A stretch of 64,000 bases of DNA, from the NCBI GenBank assembly GCA_037447655.1, contig JBBHKE010001961.1:60759-124758 (forward strand), in the 5' to 3' direction. This document shows positions 31,156 through 44,273 of the stretch, piece after piece. Numbering within the stretch: the first letter of the stretch is position 1; the number at the start of each line of letters is the position of its first letter. Under the pieces are notes generated by a model, which made no database searches, was not told the origin of the DNA, and saw only the letters and a program-made list of their open reading frames with translations. Made by a program: the position numbers and the translations under genes. The stretch is from Zygnema cylindricum. Its lineage: Eukaryota; Streptophyta; Zygnematophyceae; Zygnematales; Zygnemataceae.

Positions 31156-32510
31156 GTTTATTACTATTCTGAATTTTCAAATTTGTCAAGTTACTTACGC
31201 ATTTTATTTTTTAATTTTGCGTATTATATTCATTTTTGCTGAAGGTGTTGTCGTTTCTGTCTGCATTATGTCTCACAGGGATTAAGATAAATTTTGTCGT
31301 TTTCCTGGAAAGGGTTCCGAAAGAGGACGGAGACAAAGGGGAGTGAAGAATAGAGTGGAAAAAGATGGTTTTTATTTTTTTTGTACAGAAAGGAACTTTT
31401 TTTGTCCTGAAACGGTACAGGGAAGATATCCCTTTAGTTACGTTTCTGTGACTTCTGTAGACGGCGACTGAGACGGCGGAGGAGACAAAAGGGTAAAAAA
31501 AAGTTCATTTTGGAAGTATTCGGGCTTCTGCCGCTTTCTGATAGGCGGAGGGAAAGGGAACAAAAATTAGGGAAGAAAAAGATTTGTTTTTTTTTTACGA
31601 AAAATGAACTTGCAGTTTACTTTTGTTTTTCTGTTTTTATCTGTTTCTTCTCCCAAAGGTGACCACTTAAATGTATTGTATATCATTTTTAAAATCCAGT
31701 CATAACCTTGTCCGAAGCTTTTTTGTATTTGTTATCTAATGAAGTATTGCAATATCTATTTTTTGTTTGGAAATAAATCTCATTCGGCCCCCTTTTGAAT
31801 TTAACTATATTGAAATGATATTTTTTCGTCGGTTTCTAGATTTTAAAACTGACAATTTTGGAAGTATTTGGGCCTCTGCCACTGATAGGGGGGAGGGAAA
31901 GGAGATAGATTTGTTTCATTTAGGAAATAGAATTTGCAGTTTCCTTTCATTGGAACCATTTTTTGGTCCTTAGACTGAAATCGTCTGTAATTGTTATGGA
32001 ATGCAACATTCTTATGCAATGTCTCTTTCTTGTTGTAATCTTATTTCTTCACCTTTTCAATTTCATGGTGATGACATAGTGTGCTTTCATTGGTTACTAA
32101 TCGATCCGACGCAGCTGACCGCCTGATCTGATGATTCGCCGCCTGCCTGATTTGATTTTTGATTGAAACGATCCGCGAAAACGCGGTTCGCTTGATCTCC
32201 ATCCGACACTTTACGGATCTGCGTTTCCCGTCCCGCCTCCCACCTCAACCTTGTTCTCGATCTCCCTTATCATTCCTTCTGACTCTCCGGATCTCCCTTT
32301 TATTCCTCTTATCGATTTTCTTCTTCTTTACGATTCATTGAAAGAATCGTACGCACGCGGAATCAGTTTGATTTCGCAAAAGAAAAATTGTACTTTTCTA
32401 GAATATACCGAAAGTACAGTTACGTGTATTTAGATAAAGTTTTAGTTGTTTCGCGAAACATATTTGTCGTTTCCTTCCGCGTCTAGATTGTCGTACGTCT
32501 AATTTAGTAC
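31156..32510. other. Non-coding, T-rich, no gene seen
   Basis: AT-rich with internal echoes (gaagtattcgggcttctgcc near 31526 and gaagtatttgggcctctgcc near 31860). No recognised protein. Confidence 0.5.
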
Positions 32511-32512
32511 GA

Positions 32513-32719
32513 TACACCGCCAATCGTTATTAGCGTGTAAGTTTTTTTAGCGTATACGTGGTTTACGCTAATTGGGAATTTGAAAATTTTTGAAGAAACC
32601 GTCTATTCAAATTAGGAATTAGGGTTTTTTTTAATAGTGTGGATAATTCAATTTGAGAAAAAAAAAAAAAAAGCTGGACGGAATTAGCGCACACAACGCT
32701 AATAACGATTGACGGTGTA
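32513..32719. mobile_element. MITE-beta short copy
   Basis: 207 bp, TACACCGCCAATCGTTATTA to TAATAACGATTGACGGTGTA. Confidence 0.88.
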
Positions 32720-32739
32720 GTATTTCTAGCTTTGTCTAA

Positions 32740-33280
32740 TACACCGCCAATCGTTATTAGCGTGTAAGGTTTTTTAGCGTATAAAAATAATTACCGTGGT
32801 GTACGCTATTTAAGAATTTGAAAATTTTGGAAAAAATCATACATTCTAATTGTTTGGTTATGGTAATTTGGATCTTTGAAAAAAAAAATGTCGGTCGCAA
32901 ACATGCTTACACTAATATAGGTCTCCGTACAAAATCTGACAAATCTTACACAAATCGTACATTCACACAGTCGAAACGCGGCTGTCGGACGAATATGTGG
33001 GAACGGGATTTTTTACGACCTGGTGTTTTTTCCTTTTTAAAACGCACATTCTCATGCGTCCGCAGTTACTAAAATTAATTTATTGTACTTTTTAACTTAA
33101 AAAGGTACATTTATGTACGGTCTGACACTGACCGTATTCCACTCTATTTAAGAGACAACGTACTGAAAACAACCCTAAATAGAATAAAGAAAAAAATAGA
33201 ATGAACTACACTAATGGAGAATAAAAAAAAAAAAGCGGGACTGAATTAGTGTACACAACGCTAAAAACGATTGGCGATGT
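32740..33280. mobile_element. MITE-beta long copy, intact
   Basis: About 541 bp from TACACCGCCAATCGTTATTA to aacgattggcgatgt. Uninterrupted long form that serves as reference for the nested element at 21618-28602 (inverted relative to it). Confidence 0.85.
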
Positions 33281-33454
33281 GCTTTCGTCTTAGCTTGTCG
33301 TTTTGCTATGTTTCAGCCCTTAGTGAGAATTCGAGTGTTCTAGTCTAATCTGCGGACAGGTGGCATCTGGAGGCTTCTTAGCGGCGCACGCTCACACGTG
33401 TCACGCCATGGCTGGTATTGTATTTAAGGGACACCATGACTGTGTGTTAATCAA

Positions 33455-33464
33455 NNNNNNNNNN
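33455..33464. other. Assembly gap (10 N)
   Basis: Ten N characters; the LTR copy to its right begins abruptly, so the gap probably hides its inner end with the Gag codons. Confidence 1.
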
Positions 33465-33844
33465 AACAGTCATCCCACAGACCACTTGGTACATGTATGC
33501 AAAAACTACAAAAGATCTATAAAATCTACAAAAAATCTAGAAAATCTACAAAAAACATCAAAAACGTATGTACATGGTTCACCAGACACCCTACTGACAA
33601 AAATCTAAGTGTTTGGACCAGAATTGTCCACTAACAATATCTATACCCTAAAAATCCGGATGATTCTTATCACGTCTACATTCATTCGCGGCCCTACACA
33701 CTAATTAACTTAAAGATATCAATTCGTGTAGATACTACAAAAAATCTACACTAAATTTGGTCAATATTGAACAGTTGGTATTCTAAAAATATTCTAAGTC
33801 CTAGACTCAAATTTCTAAGACTTACTAAAGCTTACTTTTCAATA
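33465..33844 (-). mobile_element. Type D LTR, partial, beside gap
   Basis: Near-identical to 28185-28564 (accagacaccctactgacaa, ggtcaatattgaacagttgg), ending caata at 33844. Confidence 0.85.
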
Positions 33845-34700
33845 CGTTAGGCGCGAAATAAAGTGCGTCTTGTTCCGTAGAGGAAATACTATAATCCTTC
33901 CGGCTGGTTCCGCTTGCTTCTCTGTAATTTGGGAACAGTACGGGTCGGAAGGGTACGGGAATCCTCAGTAAAATAAGGAGTGCCTGAAAAGCACTCGAGC
34001 TTGACAAGAGAGACAAGTCAAAAAGATAAGGGGCGCTCCGCTCTCGTTCCAGCTCTGGTTTCCTCTCTATATATATTTTTATTACTACTTGCTTTAGATA
34101 AGGTAGAGAAAAAAAAATTGGGCTTACCTATTTTTCATTTTTTAAATCTATTACTCCCGCTTTATGTGATCAAACTAAATTGACATCTTATAACTTTTGG
34201 TCTGTAAACGTGTGAAAAAAATACAAAATCATTTTACCGACCATGTATAATACATGGTTTAAATTGATAAAAATTATAATTGTTGAGGAGATCTTTAACT
34301 AATATTCTTCATTCAACGATTTATTTATTTACCTTAAAATTGACAACACTTATGATGTAAGCGTGGGTGTGAGACAAAACCTATTCCAAACAAATTATAT
34401 GTGTTCCGCGCTTATTCGATTTCCTGAATCGTGAACAACCTGAGTCGTTTATGTTTGGTTCATGTGGCCACAACAACTTATTTGTTTGTTTTTCGGACCC
34501 AAACTTAGTTTGAACCGATATACCTACCCATGGTAATGCGCTTGTTAAGAATAATATCATTGGGAGGGTTAGGGTTTGGGAGGGGTAATTAAGGTGGTGA
34601 ATGAAAAAATTTGGAAAGGATTGAGCACGGTAGGTCATAAACCCATTAGATGTTGCCACCTTCAACACTTACTGTGATCCCACGATTTTGGAGGATTAGG
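33845..34700. other. No gene seen
   Basis: AT-rich DNA without recognised coding or repeats. Confidence 0.5.
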
Positions 34701-34701
34701 T

Positions 34702-34935
34702 GGAGATGGAGGTTGGGAAACATAAATCATAAGTCCCATACAAAGTACACTGATTTCACTTTATGCACCACCATGAAGTCACGTTGCTTATAGACGATTT
34801 GCTTGTAATGAAGGGCTTGGAGATGGAGGTTGGGAAACATAAATCATAAGTCCCATACAAAGTACACTGATTTCACTTTATGCACCACCATGAAGTCACG
34901 TTGCTTATGGACGATTTGCTTGTAATGAAGGGCTT
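34702..34935. repeat. 117-bp tandem duplication
   Basis: ggagatggaggttgggaaac ... gaagggctt at 34702-34818 and 34819-34935; one difference noticed (tatagacga/tatggacga), so recent. Confidence 0.92.
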
Positions 34936-35774
34936 GTGCAAAATTGTGACTGGATGAATAGACTTGTAGCTTGCTTTGATGTGGACTAATGAAAAATAGG
35001 TGTTATTGTCAAAATGAGCCACATGGGTATTTATAGTGCAAATTTCAATAAGGTGTAGTGTATATCAAACTTATCCCATTGGCCTAGTTAAAGGCCCAAA
35101 GCGGTTCATATGAATTACCACAAACATTATTTAGCCAAATTAAATGCTTAATATCGGAAGTAAAAAGTGGTTGAGATTTACTAACCCAAATGTTTGTACA
35201 ACAACATTTCATCTGACTATTTCACCACCTCGCTCTCCTCCGCCTTTTCCCACGATTCTCGCTTCCTTTAACTCTACGACCAAGTTTTCGAAGATTCGGA
35301 GGCTTGGGGTTTACTCGTATTGCCAACAAGAGTAAAAAGTTCAATTATTAAAGGACATTTTTTTGTTCGAAGTGTTGTTTAAGGTTAAGATAGGTTCATA
35401 AAACCCCTCAATAGGAAAAATGGGAGAAATGGTTAAAGACAAAGTTGAAATTTTACAAACTCGTTTTTTATGTAAGTCATGTGGAAAAGGAATAAAAGTA
35501 CAAACTATAACTTACTTATATATTTTTTTTAAGTAGTATTAACGACCACCGAGGACTTGCTACATAGCGAACTCAAAATTCACTAAAAGTAATGATATTT
35601 ATCGATATCTTATTATTTTACATAGATCTTGTTGGATTATATCACTAAGATTTCAATCCCACACTTAACAATTTCCCTAGTTAAAAACGTCAATTCTATA
35701 ATGAAATCTCCCATAAAAATTGATCTTGATCTTCCAATAGGAGAACCATATAGATATTGAGGCAGAAAAATGGC

Positions 35775-36187
35775 ATATGCGTTTTTTTTCAAAATACTTT
35801 ACCGTGCGTATAGTACGAATGAAACATCTATGAACATATCCTTTTTGAAATAGATGTGCAACTCCTCTGCCTTGTATTCAGTGACTGGCTTTTGTGTCAG
35901 TGACGGTTATTGTTTTTTTCCCAAGTAAAATAATGTCCACCCCAAAAGAATTCTCCAGGTTTCTTCTCCAGTCTATGGTAACAGAAAAGGGAAAGAAGCT
36001 TTGTTGCTCGTGACTATTTTAATTGTGGAGCATTTAACACATGCCGAAAAAAGGTCAAGAAAGGATGTATTTTTACCTGCAGCATAGCTATCACTCAGTA
36101 CAAATGTAAGTATTATCATTCATAAAACTTCATAGATGCTTCATTCGTACTATGCGCACGGTAAAGTATTTTGAAAAAGAGTGCGCA
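35775..36187. mobile_element. Inverted-repeat (foldback-like) element
   Basis: Arms of about 60 bp, 35775-35834 and 36129-36187, inverted (caaaatactttaccgtgcg against cgcacggtaaagtattttg), enclosing about 290 bp with no coding. Confidence 0.75.
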
Positions 36188-36293
36188 CTATTCAAAATTT
36201 CACATTTTTTAAATGCGTTGACCGGATTTGACTTATTAATAAAATAAAAAATCGAAACATTTAATCAGAAATAATACTACAACTTAGGGTATG

Positions 36294-36600
36294 TGCTCAT
36301 GTATTCAACTACCGGTTTTTTTTTGTCGTTTTACTACAAAATTCAGTCCCCAACGAGAAAATCTCATTTTGGCGGCTTCAAATTTTCGACCAACGGGCAC
36401 GCGAACCAGCTCAGGAAAAAACTTTATCAGAAATCATCTCGCAAATTGATTTTAGTTAAACTATCACCATGACAGCAAATGAAAAACGTTCACGCAGGCG
36501 TCACACGAGTGAAAAGTTTTAGCACGAGGGAGAATACTCGCTATTTTTTTTTGCGTTAATATTGGTACTGTTGAAATAGTATTAGTTACTAATTTAAAAT
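36294..36600. mobile_element. Possible end of the Harbinger-like family
   Basis: tta|GGGTATGTGCTCATGTATTC followed by accggtttttttttgtcg mirrors the left end of the element at 48349; the rest has diverged or been cut by the foldback element. Confidence 0.45.
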
Positions 36601-36609
36601 GTTTTTAAA

Positions 36610-37093
36610 AGGGAATTGCTAATCGCAGAGACGATTTTTGCTTCGCGCAGGTAGTTGTCAGAAATTGTACATTTGAAGTACATTTTCGTACAAGCTACGT
36701 ACCTTTAAGTTTAGATTTGACGGTCAATCCGTCAAACAACTTTGACTGGCGAAATGTTGTAACGGCGGTTAAAAAAGTGTCCCGGTTGCGAACGTCGACC
36801 GTCATAAAAAAAAAATCACACGGCCGGCGCAAGTTTACTGTAACAGAACTGCGGCAGCCACATATAAATAAAAATGGCGCAGCCATATATAAATAAAAAT
36901 GGCTGCGCGCAGGTACACCGTGAATCGCTATTAGCGTAATAAAAACTACGTACCTTTAAGTTTAGATTTGACGGATTGACCGTCAAATCTAAACTTAAAG
37001 GTACGTATCCTGTACGGAAATGTACTTCAAATGTACAATTTCTGACAACTATCTGCGCGAAGCAAAAATCGTCTCTGCGATTAGCAATTCCCT
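36610..37093. mobile_element. Foldback element with long inverted arms
   Basis: Arms of about 125 bp (36610-36735 and 36968-37093) are inverted and nearly identical (agggaattgctaatcgcag / ctgcgattagcaattccct). The middle has a 25-bp tandem repeat (gccatatataaataaaaatgg, 36855-36903) and a MITE-beta end TACACCGTGAATCGCTATTA at 36914. A perfect 28-bp hairpin is nested in the right half. Confidence 0.85.
36947..37007. repeat. Perfect 28-bp hairpin with 5-nt loop
   Basis: Arm 36947-36974 (starting TACGTACCTTTAAGTTTAGA), loop attga, arm 36980-37007 exactly complementary. Confidence 0.95.
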
Positions 37094-37398
37094 AAAAAAT
37101 ATAGCGCAATGAAACAATTAGCGTACTTTACAGTAAATTGTGTTTTTTCGGGTACACCATGATACTAATTTATCATGTACTCTAATTTGTAAACTGCTTT
37201 GTAAAAAACTTCGGCACATAAGATGTCAACACTAAACCATGTAGATGTACGAAATTGTTCAAATCGTACGCCGTCGCGTTTTTTTGACATCTGCGTATGC
37301 CGGAAAATATTTACGCAATTATATATTATTATATTTTCTGTACTTTAAAGTTTAAAAATGTACAGAATAGTACAAATCTGGCAGTCCGTACACCACAC

Positions 37399-37608
37399 TA
37401 CACCGTGAATCGTTATTCGCGTAAAGGTTTCTTTAGCGTGTAGGAACAATTACCGTCATTTACGCTAATTGAGAATTTGGTAATTTTCAACGAAATCGCT
37501 ATTTAGGAATTAGGTTTTTTAATAGTGTGATAATCTATTGAGAATTAAAAAAAATAAAAGGTACTTTAAATACCCATTACGCCAATACCCATTCACTCGC
37601 GTTAAAAG
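37399..37608. mobile_element. MITE-beta short copy, one end decayed
   Basis: Starts TACACCGTGAATCGTTATTC; right end degenerate at cattcactcgcg. Confidence 0.7.
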
Positions 37609-37915
37609 GGCACCAAATTACATTATGAACCAGATGATGGGGAACCTCAAATAACGCGGCAAAACATTTCCATACTTTATTCTATTTGAGAATTTGCCCA
37701 AAAAAGTAACCCCCACCAGCCATGTATGTTAATACGCATTCACTGCGGGTACATACCGGTCAGAGTAATAAAATATACAAAAAGTCTGAATTAGTTAATG
37801 GCGGATGAGTCGCTCATGTGCTTTACTATCTTAATAATTTATCTAATTTCATCGTAAATCGCATTGGGTAAAATGGCACTGTCGTCACAATGACGTTGCA
37901 CACGCTGCACAGTTG

Positions 37916-38159
37916 ATAACTACTGATAAATCATTATTTGTACTTTTTTACTTAATGAAGTACAATTTTGCGCGGTCTGACACCGTCTGTAATCCACACT
38001 ATATAAAACGAACCTATATTAGAATTAAAAACGCAAATTAAACTTTACTTTAAATAGAATAATGAAAAAAATAGAATCGATTACTCTATTTCGTGTGATA
38101 GAGTCGAAATTTCGAGCGACGAATTAGAGTAATTAACTCTAATTACGATTCGCGGTGTA
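37916..38159. mobile_element. MITE-alpha copy, right half
   Basis: aaatcattatttgtact ... attacgattcgcggtgta; same orientation as 6144-6627. Confidence 0.8.
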
Positions 38160-38262
38160 CTCTAGTATCTAACTGTTTAATAAATGGTACACTGCCCTAT
38201 CCTTATCATCATCTTTGGATGAAATGTCAGGACTTCGAGCGTACGTTGGCAACCCAACTCAC

Positions 38263-38767
38263 TACACCGCGAATCGTAATTAGAGTAAATTACTCTAATT
38301 CGGTCGCTCGAAATTTCGACTCTATCACATGAAATAGAGTAAACGATTCTAACTTTTTCATTACTCTATTTAAGGTAAAGTTTAATTAGCATTTTTAGTT
38401 CTAATATAGGTTCATTTTAAATCGTGTGGAGTACGGACGGTGTCAGACCGTGCAAAACTGTACTTTATTAAGTAAAAAAGTACAAATAATGAATTAATAC
38501 AGGCCGTTATCATGTAATTGCGTTTTAATAAACCGCGTAGTGCAAACGTCATAGTGACGATAAACTGTACGTTTTGCCAAATTCTGTATGAATACATTAT
38601 TTACAGTAGAGGATATTAGCTTGCCAAATTAGAGTACTTAAATAAATTAGAGTAAACTTCATAGAAGAAAAAGCTCTATCACATAAATTAGCGTTAATTA
38701 CTCTAATTTCTCTTTTTAGTTTTTGTACTCTAACTTTTTCATTACTCTAAATAGGATTCGCGGTGTA
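38263..38767. mobile_element. MITE-alpha copy, complete, inverted
   Basis: 505 bp from TACACCGCGAATCGTAATTA to ggattcgcggtgta. Head-to-head with 37916-38159. Confidence 0.88.
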
Positions 38768-38785
38768 CACCGTGAATCATCTAAC

Positions 38786-39311
38786 TACACCGTGAATCGC
38801 TATACTAACGCTAATTGAGCGACCCCAATTTTTGACCTTCGAACCTAAAATAGAATTAATAACTCTAATATTTTTTTATGTTAATATCGATACCTTTTAA
38901 TTAGCGTTAATAACTATAAGTTGGACATTTATTAGATAGTGTGGTGTATAAAATGTTTCAATCCGAACTAAAATTGCTCTATTTTTCGTACAATCGTACA
39001 GAAAAAGTGTCAAATAAAGGCGTCACACACTCGAAAGTGAGTGAGTCAACACTAAAAAGCGCACTCACAATTGATTCCTCGTGATAAAGACATAGGGGTA
39101 TCAAACGAACCTATTCTAACATGTTCAAACGTTAATTATGTGAACACAGGCTATTCCGGCGACACTATGGGGAAAATGTAATCAGCTGAGAGTTATGCAT
39201 AAACCAGGGTTAAGTTTTCTTTGGCAAAATGCCTCGTACTCAAATTAGAGCTCTAACACAATGTTTTTTCACACTAATTTTTTTTTAACGCTGATAACGA
39301 TTCACGATGTA
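38786..39311. mobile_element. MITE-beta-related element
   Basis: About 526 bp from TACACCGTGAATCGCTATAC to aacgattcacgatgta; interior diverged from other copies. Confidence 0.7.
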
Positions 39312-41160
39312 GTATACATATGCACCGCGGTCGATTGTGCAAAGGGTGTACTTGTCACGTGGCAATATTTTTAATTGGAACCTACACATGCAGATTCAAC
39401 GACCCGGACAAATCACGTCGTTCATCAAAATTATCAACGACAACTCTTTTTTCTTCACATTTACAGCCTCGCGGTTCAAGTTAATGATTCCATTTTCGCA
39501 GTGGAAGGCTTTCCAAACCAGTACGGAGAATATTTGTTAAAAATCCAAAATTACATTTCAAAGTTTATATTACATGCGCACACATCCTTACAAATAGGGG
39601 GACATGAAGTAAACTATGCAAGGGAAGGTTTAACGTTTAAAATTTAAGTGTTTTCTGTCAAAATTGAAGACAAAAATTATAAAAATTGGTTTCCTTACAA
39701 AATATGCAAACCTTCAAATGTGATTTTAACGTGATTTCAATGCTGCTTGCAATTTAGTTTTTGTCATATTTTGTTACAACATGTTTTTCCCCCAAATGAG
39801 AGCTCTTCCTCCAAGTCACTTTCTATCAAACCACATCGTTTTACAATTTCATAGTAAAACAACAATCTAGGTGATTTTAAGATAAATTGTTCCACGAGTT
39901 ACAATGTTCATTAATTGTTGTTGACTTTTGTGTTAAAGATATTACAATATATTTCACATTTTTTTGTTAGGATTACGGACGAATAAAATAGAATGGTGCA
40001 CATTCTTATTTTAAACCCAACGTGCAAACAATGCTAAAAGAGAAACCGTCCCTCGGAAGTCCCATTTCCATTTTGTCATTTGACTTCAATAAAACCCTTC
40101 CCTATCCTCGTGCACATGGCCACTATGGTTTTTGAACATCTTTCATAGCATGGCGGTTAGGGAGCCATGCTTACATCGATCAGAAAATAACTAAGTTTTG
40201 TCTGTTTTAATCTTTTAGACGGAGTTTGCATTTTTGTAACTCTTTTGGTCTTTAAATGTTGTTTCAGTTTTACCTTTTTTGTTCAAAGATGGTTATACTA
40301 TCGCAGCTTTTGCACTAAAAATTACCCATAACATATATGAATCACACAGGGATACAAGGATAATGTATATACAATGTATGTACAAAAGATATTCCATATA
40401 CGACAAATATTTGCTGCTTTATTACATTTTACCTTAAAACGTCCGCTGTATCCAACTAGATTCGAGATCTTTACGGTGCCTCCGATTGGCCCCCAAAAAT
40501 CTTACCTAATCTATGACGTTTGTCATCTAGCTTGTATACTTTGTCGCTTATGCTGTACTCGTAGAAAAGTTTGCACATTATATAGACCAGAACTCCAGAA
40601 GTGATCTCAGTTTTACCGTATAATTTTGTTCGAGAAATTTTTGCGGACACGAAGAAATTGGAGGGGGACACTAAATTCCAGATTGTATATAAATTTTCGT
40701 ATGGTATATTGCGATAGCGAATGGGATAGTCCCGTCATATACATTCTCGCATCTAACGTATTTACTGCGATCGGGTGCGACCTTTCTTCCGAGAACGACG
40801 TCTACAATTCGACGACGTCTCCCCGGGCAAATTTTAAAAAGTAATCTAGACAATTCGTTTACTATTTTGTGATTTCTCATATCGTGGACGTGTGAATATT
40901 CTCTCGCACTCTGCTGGGATGATGTAAACCAATGGAAAGATTTTCCGAGGGAATGAGCGAATCGCTTAAGAATCAGTCGCAAGGCTACGAGCCAATTAGA
41001 GTCGTTGAATTTTCTGGAAACAACATGTCGAAAGGTACATTTTTAGCGGCCGGCTAATATCCTGACTGCTAACTCGGAAAAGTAGACGTCGATTGAAATA
41101 AGGCAGAAAGAATCTAGCGGTCAAGCTGTGGTCGTTTGCATCCAGTCGCTATTAACGTCA
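39312..41160. other. No gene or known repeat seen
   Basis: Open frames up to 103 codons on both strands show no recognisable domain. A MITE remnant (cgctattaacgtcaataacgc) lies near 41148-41175. Confidence 0.5.
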
Positions 41161-41164
41161 ATAA

Positions 41165-42105
41165 CGCTAATTCGGTGGTCGATGGAGATAGAGCTATGGC
41201 TGCCTGTGTTATCCAAAGAGAGACAGACAAATGTTTTAATAGATCTACTAAAAGGGTCCTTGACAGACCTAGGATTTGATCTTGGTACCTACCGTTTGTT
41301 AAGCTAGCCGGTAGCGGTTAGCTTTATCCTACAAGTCTATGATCGGTGTTATGACTGATAAGGTTTGACAAATATATAAGCTGTTAGGCGTGAAGTATTT
41401 CATTTAAAAGAAACTATAGACATCGCGTATGGATACAGTTTTATAAAGTACGGAGTACGGTACGGTTGCGAAACGGATACCGGGCATTTTGGTTCGACAA
41501 CGAAACAAATATCGCGCAACGATTTATGACGGCTACGATTAAACCGCGGTATTGATCAGACGGTCGCATAGGATGACGAGATCACGGAATAAGATTTTGG
41601 CGGTTTTCGGTCATTGCCACATCGATTGACACGTAGTGCGCCCACATTAGATTACGGCATCTTCGGGGATTACTGGAACGAAACCATTAACGACATGTGT
41701 CGACTCGTTCGCCATATCGTACAATGACCGTACAAAAAGTACATCGACACCTGTACCTTTCTGTATGACACAATATTTTGAATGTTGTTGTACTTCAGTA
41801 GATAGAGTTTTAGAGAGAGATAGGACTTAGGAAAATTTGGTAGATAGGACCCTCTCTCCCAAAGAACTTCGGTACAAAAGGTAAACTTTGACCCTGCATA
41901 ACTTACTGCTCAAAGGAGGAAATTGAGAGATTCTTTTTGCTATCAACTCAGGGGAGTCTTGCCTTCAAAGGGTTAAAGGTGGTCAAAGTTTTTGTTTGCC
42001 AGGGTGGCAGTTATTCTTGCTGAAACACAAAGGGGTCAGGGTTATCCTAGAGGCTTCGTGTGAGTTGCCTACTTTGAGGACCTATGGAAGTCTGAGAGTT
42101 GTAGA
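41165..42105 (+). mobile_element. Copia-type large LTR, 5' end missing
   Basis: Collinear with the Copia A LTR from gagatagagctatggctgcc to gagagttgta, including the antisense tRNA-like module at 41272-41337 and TATATAAG at 41373. The first about 100 bp are replaced by MITE remnant. No pol follows, so solo or truncated. Confidence 0.8.
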
Positions 42106-42109
42106 GAGT

Positions 42110-42313
42110 TGTGAAAAACACTTTAAAAGAAGGGTTGAGCTAGGAGGGCAAGAGACCAATCTGATGTTATGTGGACAGTAGCTTATTCTAATTTGAAGTT
42201 TATCCTTATGTGAGTGCTTTCCAATGTGGATGTGTATTTTCCAATCTGTGGAATGTGTGGTCCAAATTGGTTGTAGTAATGGGATTTTTTGAGAGGTAGG
42301 AAATCCTATTACA
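42110..42313 (+). repeat. 204-bp repeat, copy 1 (possible short LTR)
   Basis: Matches 47293-47496 (gtttatccttatgtgagtgc, gagaggtaggaaatcctatt). Begins TGTGAAAAAC and ends ATTACA; TGGCAACAAAGC (42316-42327) just after it resembles the plant tRNA-Met primer site (9 of 12). See the findings for the LTR-pair idea. Confidence 0.55.
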
Positions 42314-43230
42314 CATGGCAACAAAGCTTTGGTTAGAAACCAGGGAGAAGCTTGCTCACCTGAAAATCGACTGCTTTGACCGATGAGGGTGCTCTGACCA
42401 GTGTCGCTAGAACCACAATGTGAAGTGGTAAGGGATAGGAGGGAAACTAAATGACCCTATTGCCAGCGACGACTTGTTTGATGTGGGGCGTGCTTAGGTC
42501 CTCAGGGATCAGGCGGGAAGGGCAGTGTAGCCATTGCTGAAACTCACTCCAATTACTTAGAGGCCAAACAAACTTGCCTTCTCCTATTGATGAATCATGT
42601 GTAGAGGGAGGGCTTGAAGCCATGAAAGGTGAGGATGTGAGGATTAGAGAGTAAAAGATCTTGATGTAGTGGGAAATGGGAAATTTGCTAATGTAGGAGA
42701 AGGAAAATGGAGTATTTTACTTCTTCATGAGCAAAAGAGTCTAGAAAAGACTCAAAACTTTTCAAACCCTACATTGTTATCTTTGATTGTTTCCAATTTT
42801 GTTGTTGCAAAATTTGTGGTTGAATTTTACCTTTAAGAGCTTTCAATTTTGTTGTTGCAAAATTTGTGGGAAAATTTTTACTTTTTTATTTCAATGTTTG
42901 GGAAAATTGAATTTTCACTAACTTACTTTTAATGTTTATTTGATTTCTCATATTTTGATATATTCTAAATGATTTTTTAACGAAAGGAAGTCTTCGATTG
43001 GAAAAATATAAGGACCCGCGATGGCAGAGGAGGTGTCGAATTTTTCTCTATTGACTCCACCTGCACTTTTGTTACAATTCTAAGAATGTTACTAGTTCTT
43101 ATGCTTGTATTTGTTACCATTCTTGCGTTATTTCAAAATTGTTTATTTTTGTTTGTTTTTAATTGAAAAGCCACTTTAACTTGGGTGACTTACAATTTTT
43201 TGTTATGTCCCATTAGAAAGACAATCGTAC
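42314..43230. other. No gene seen
   Basis: Mixed composition; one short duplication ttgttgttgcaaaatttgtgg at about 42800 and 42850. Could be leader DNA of an LTR element. Confidence 0.5.
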
Positions 43231-43239
43231 ACAATATTT

Positions 43240-43775
43240 AGTGTGGAAGTAGGAGAGAAACAAATACCATTGTCAGTTAGCGTGCACAACATCTAGTGGG
43301 ATCTATGAGAGGGGAAAATGAGAAACACACGATAATTTACTGTGGATGGATGAAAAGAGCAACACACACTGACGTGGATGTATGTGAGTGGCACCAAACA
43401 TTCGCATATTTAGTGTGGATAATAAAGAGGGCAAATTAAATGGTCAGACAGAGTACACAACATTCGTGTGGATATATGTGAGAGGTAAATAACATTGTCA
43501 AAGGTCAAAGAATTTACTACAGATGTGATGTGAATGTGAGACGGTCAAAGAATTTACAAAAAATGTGAAATTTTCAGAAAACATCATCTACGAGTGTGCA
43601 CGCCATTTAGTGTGGAAGTATTATAAGGACAAAAACGTATGTATGACAAGTGCACAAGACTTATTACAGATGTGTGGGTGAGGATTTACCGCGGATGTGT
43701 GGGTGGGGCAAATAATAATTGGACAAGCACCTAGCACATAGTGTGGATGTATGGCATAAATATTGTTTGACAAAG
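43240..43775. repeat. Degenerate GTGTGGATGTATG minisatellite
   Basis: The phrase (t)tagtgtggatgtatgtgaga recurs irregularly every 50-90 bp across half a kilobase. Confidence 0.6.
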
Positions 43776-43781
43776 TACGTG

Positions 43782-44273
43782 TAGCTCTGTGACCTCCATT
43801 GGCCCACAGAGTGTCTAACTTATATGAAGCCTCCAGGATAAAATTTGCCCATATGACTTTCAAACCAAATAAAAACCAGCCTGTCAGACAAGAGTTCTAA
43901 CCAACCTCATTCCTATAAGGACCAGACTACCTTGAGTCAGACGCAAATAGAATATTTGAATTTGTTCCCCCGATCAGCTAGTTATGACAGGCCAAACATG
44001 GCCTATTTATACAAAAAACACTCTCAGGGAGAGGCACCTCCAAAAATTTATAAATCCTAAATTTTAATCATTCTCTGAACCACCTACTAATGAAGTACCT
44101 AACCAATCACATGCATGTACAGAACAAAAAGGTATAGATCACGCTATACTTTTTGACGGCCATGGCACGGCATAGACGTCCCGCTGACTCCAATCAGTTT
44201 TTAAGCCATGGTTCCTCTCTCCGAAATATCCGCAATCCATTAATTGTTTGCCACGTGTCATCCGAAGTTGTCT
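43782..44273 (-). mobile_element. Copia-type LTR fragment (minus)
   Basis: Inner half of the large LTR family from gacctccattggcccacag outward to cacgtgtcatccgaag, cut where the plus LTR begins. Confidence 0.8.

Noticed and set aside
40374-40982. Overlapping frames on both strands as genes
   Set aside because: Short, mutually overlapping, and without domains.
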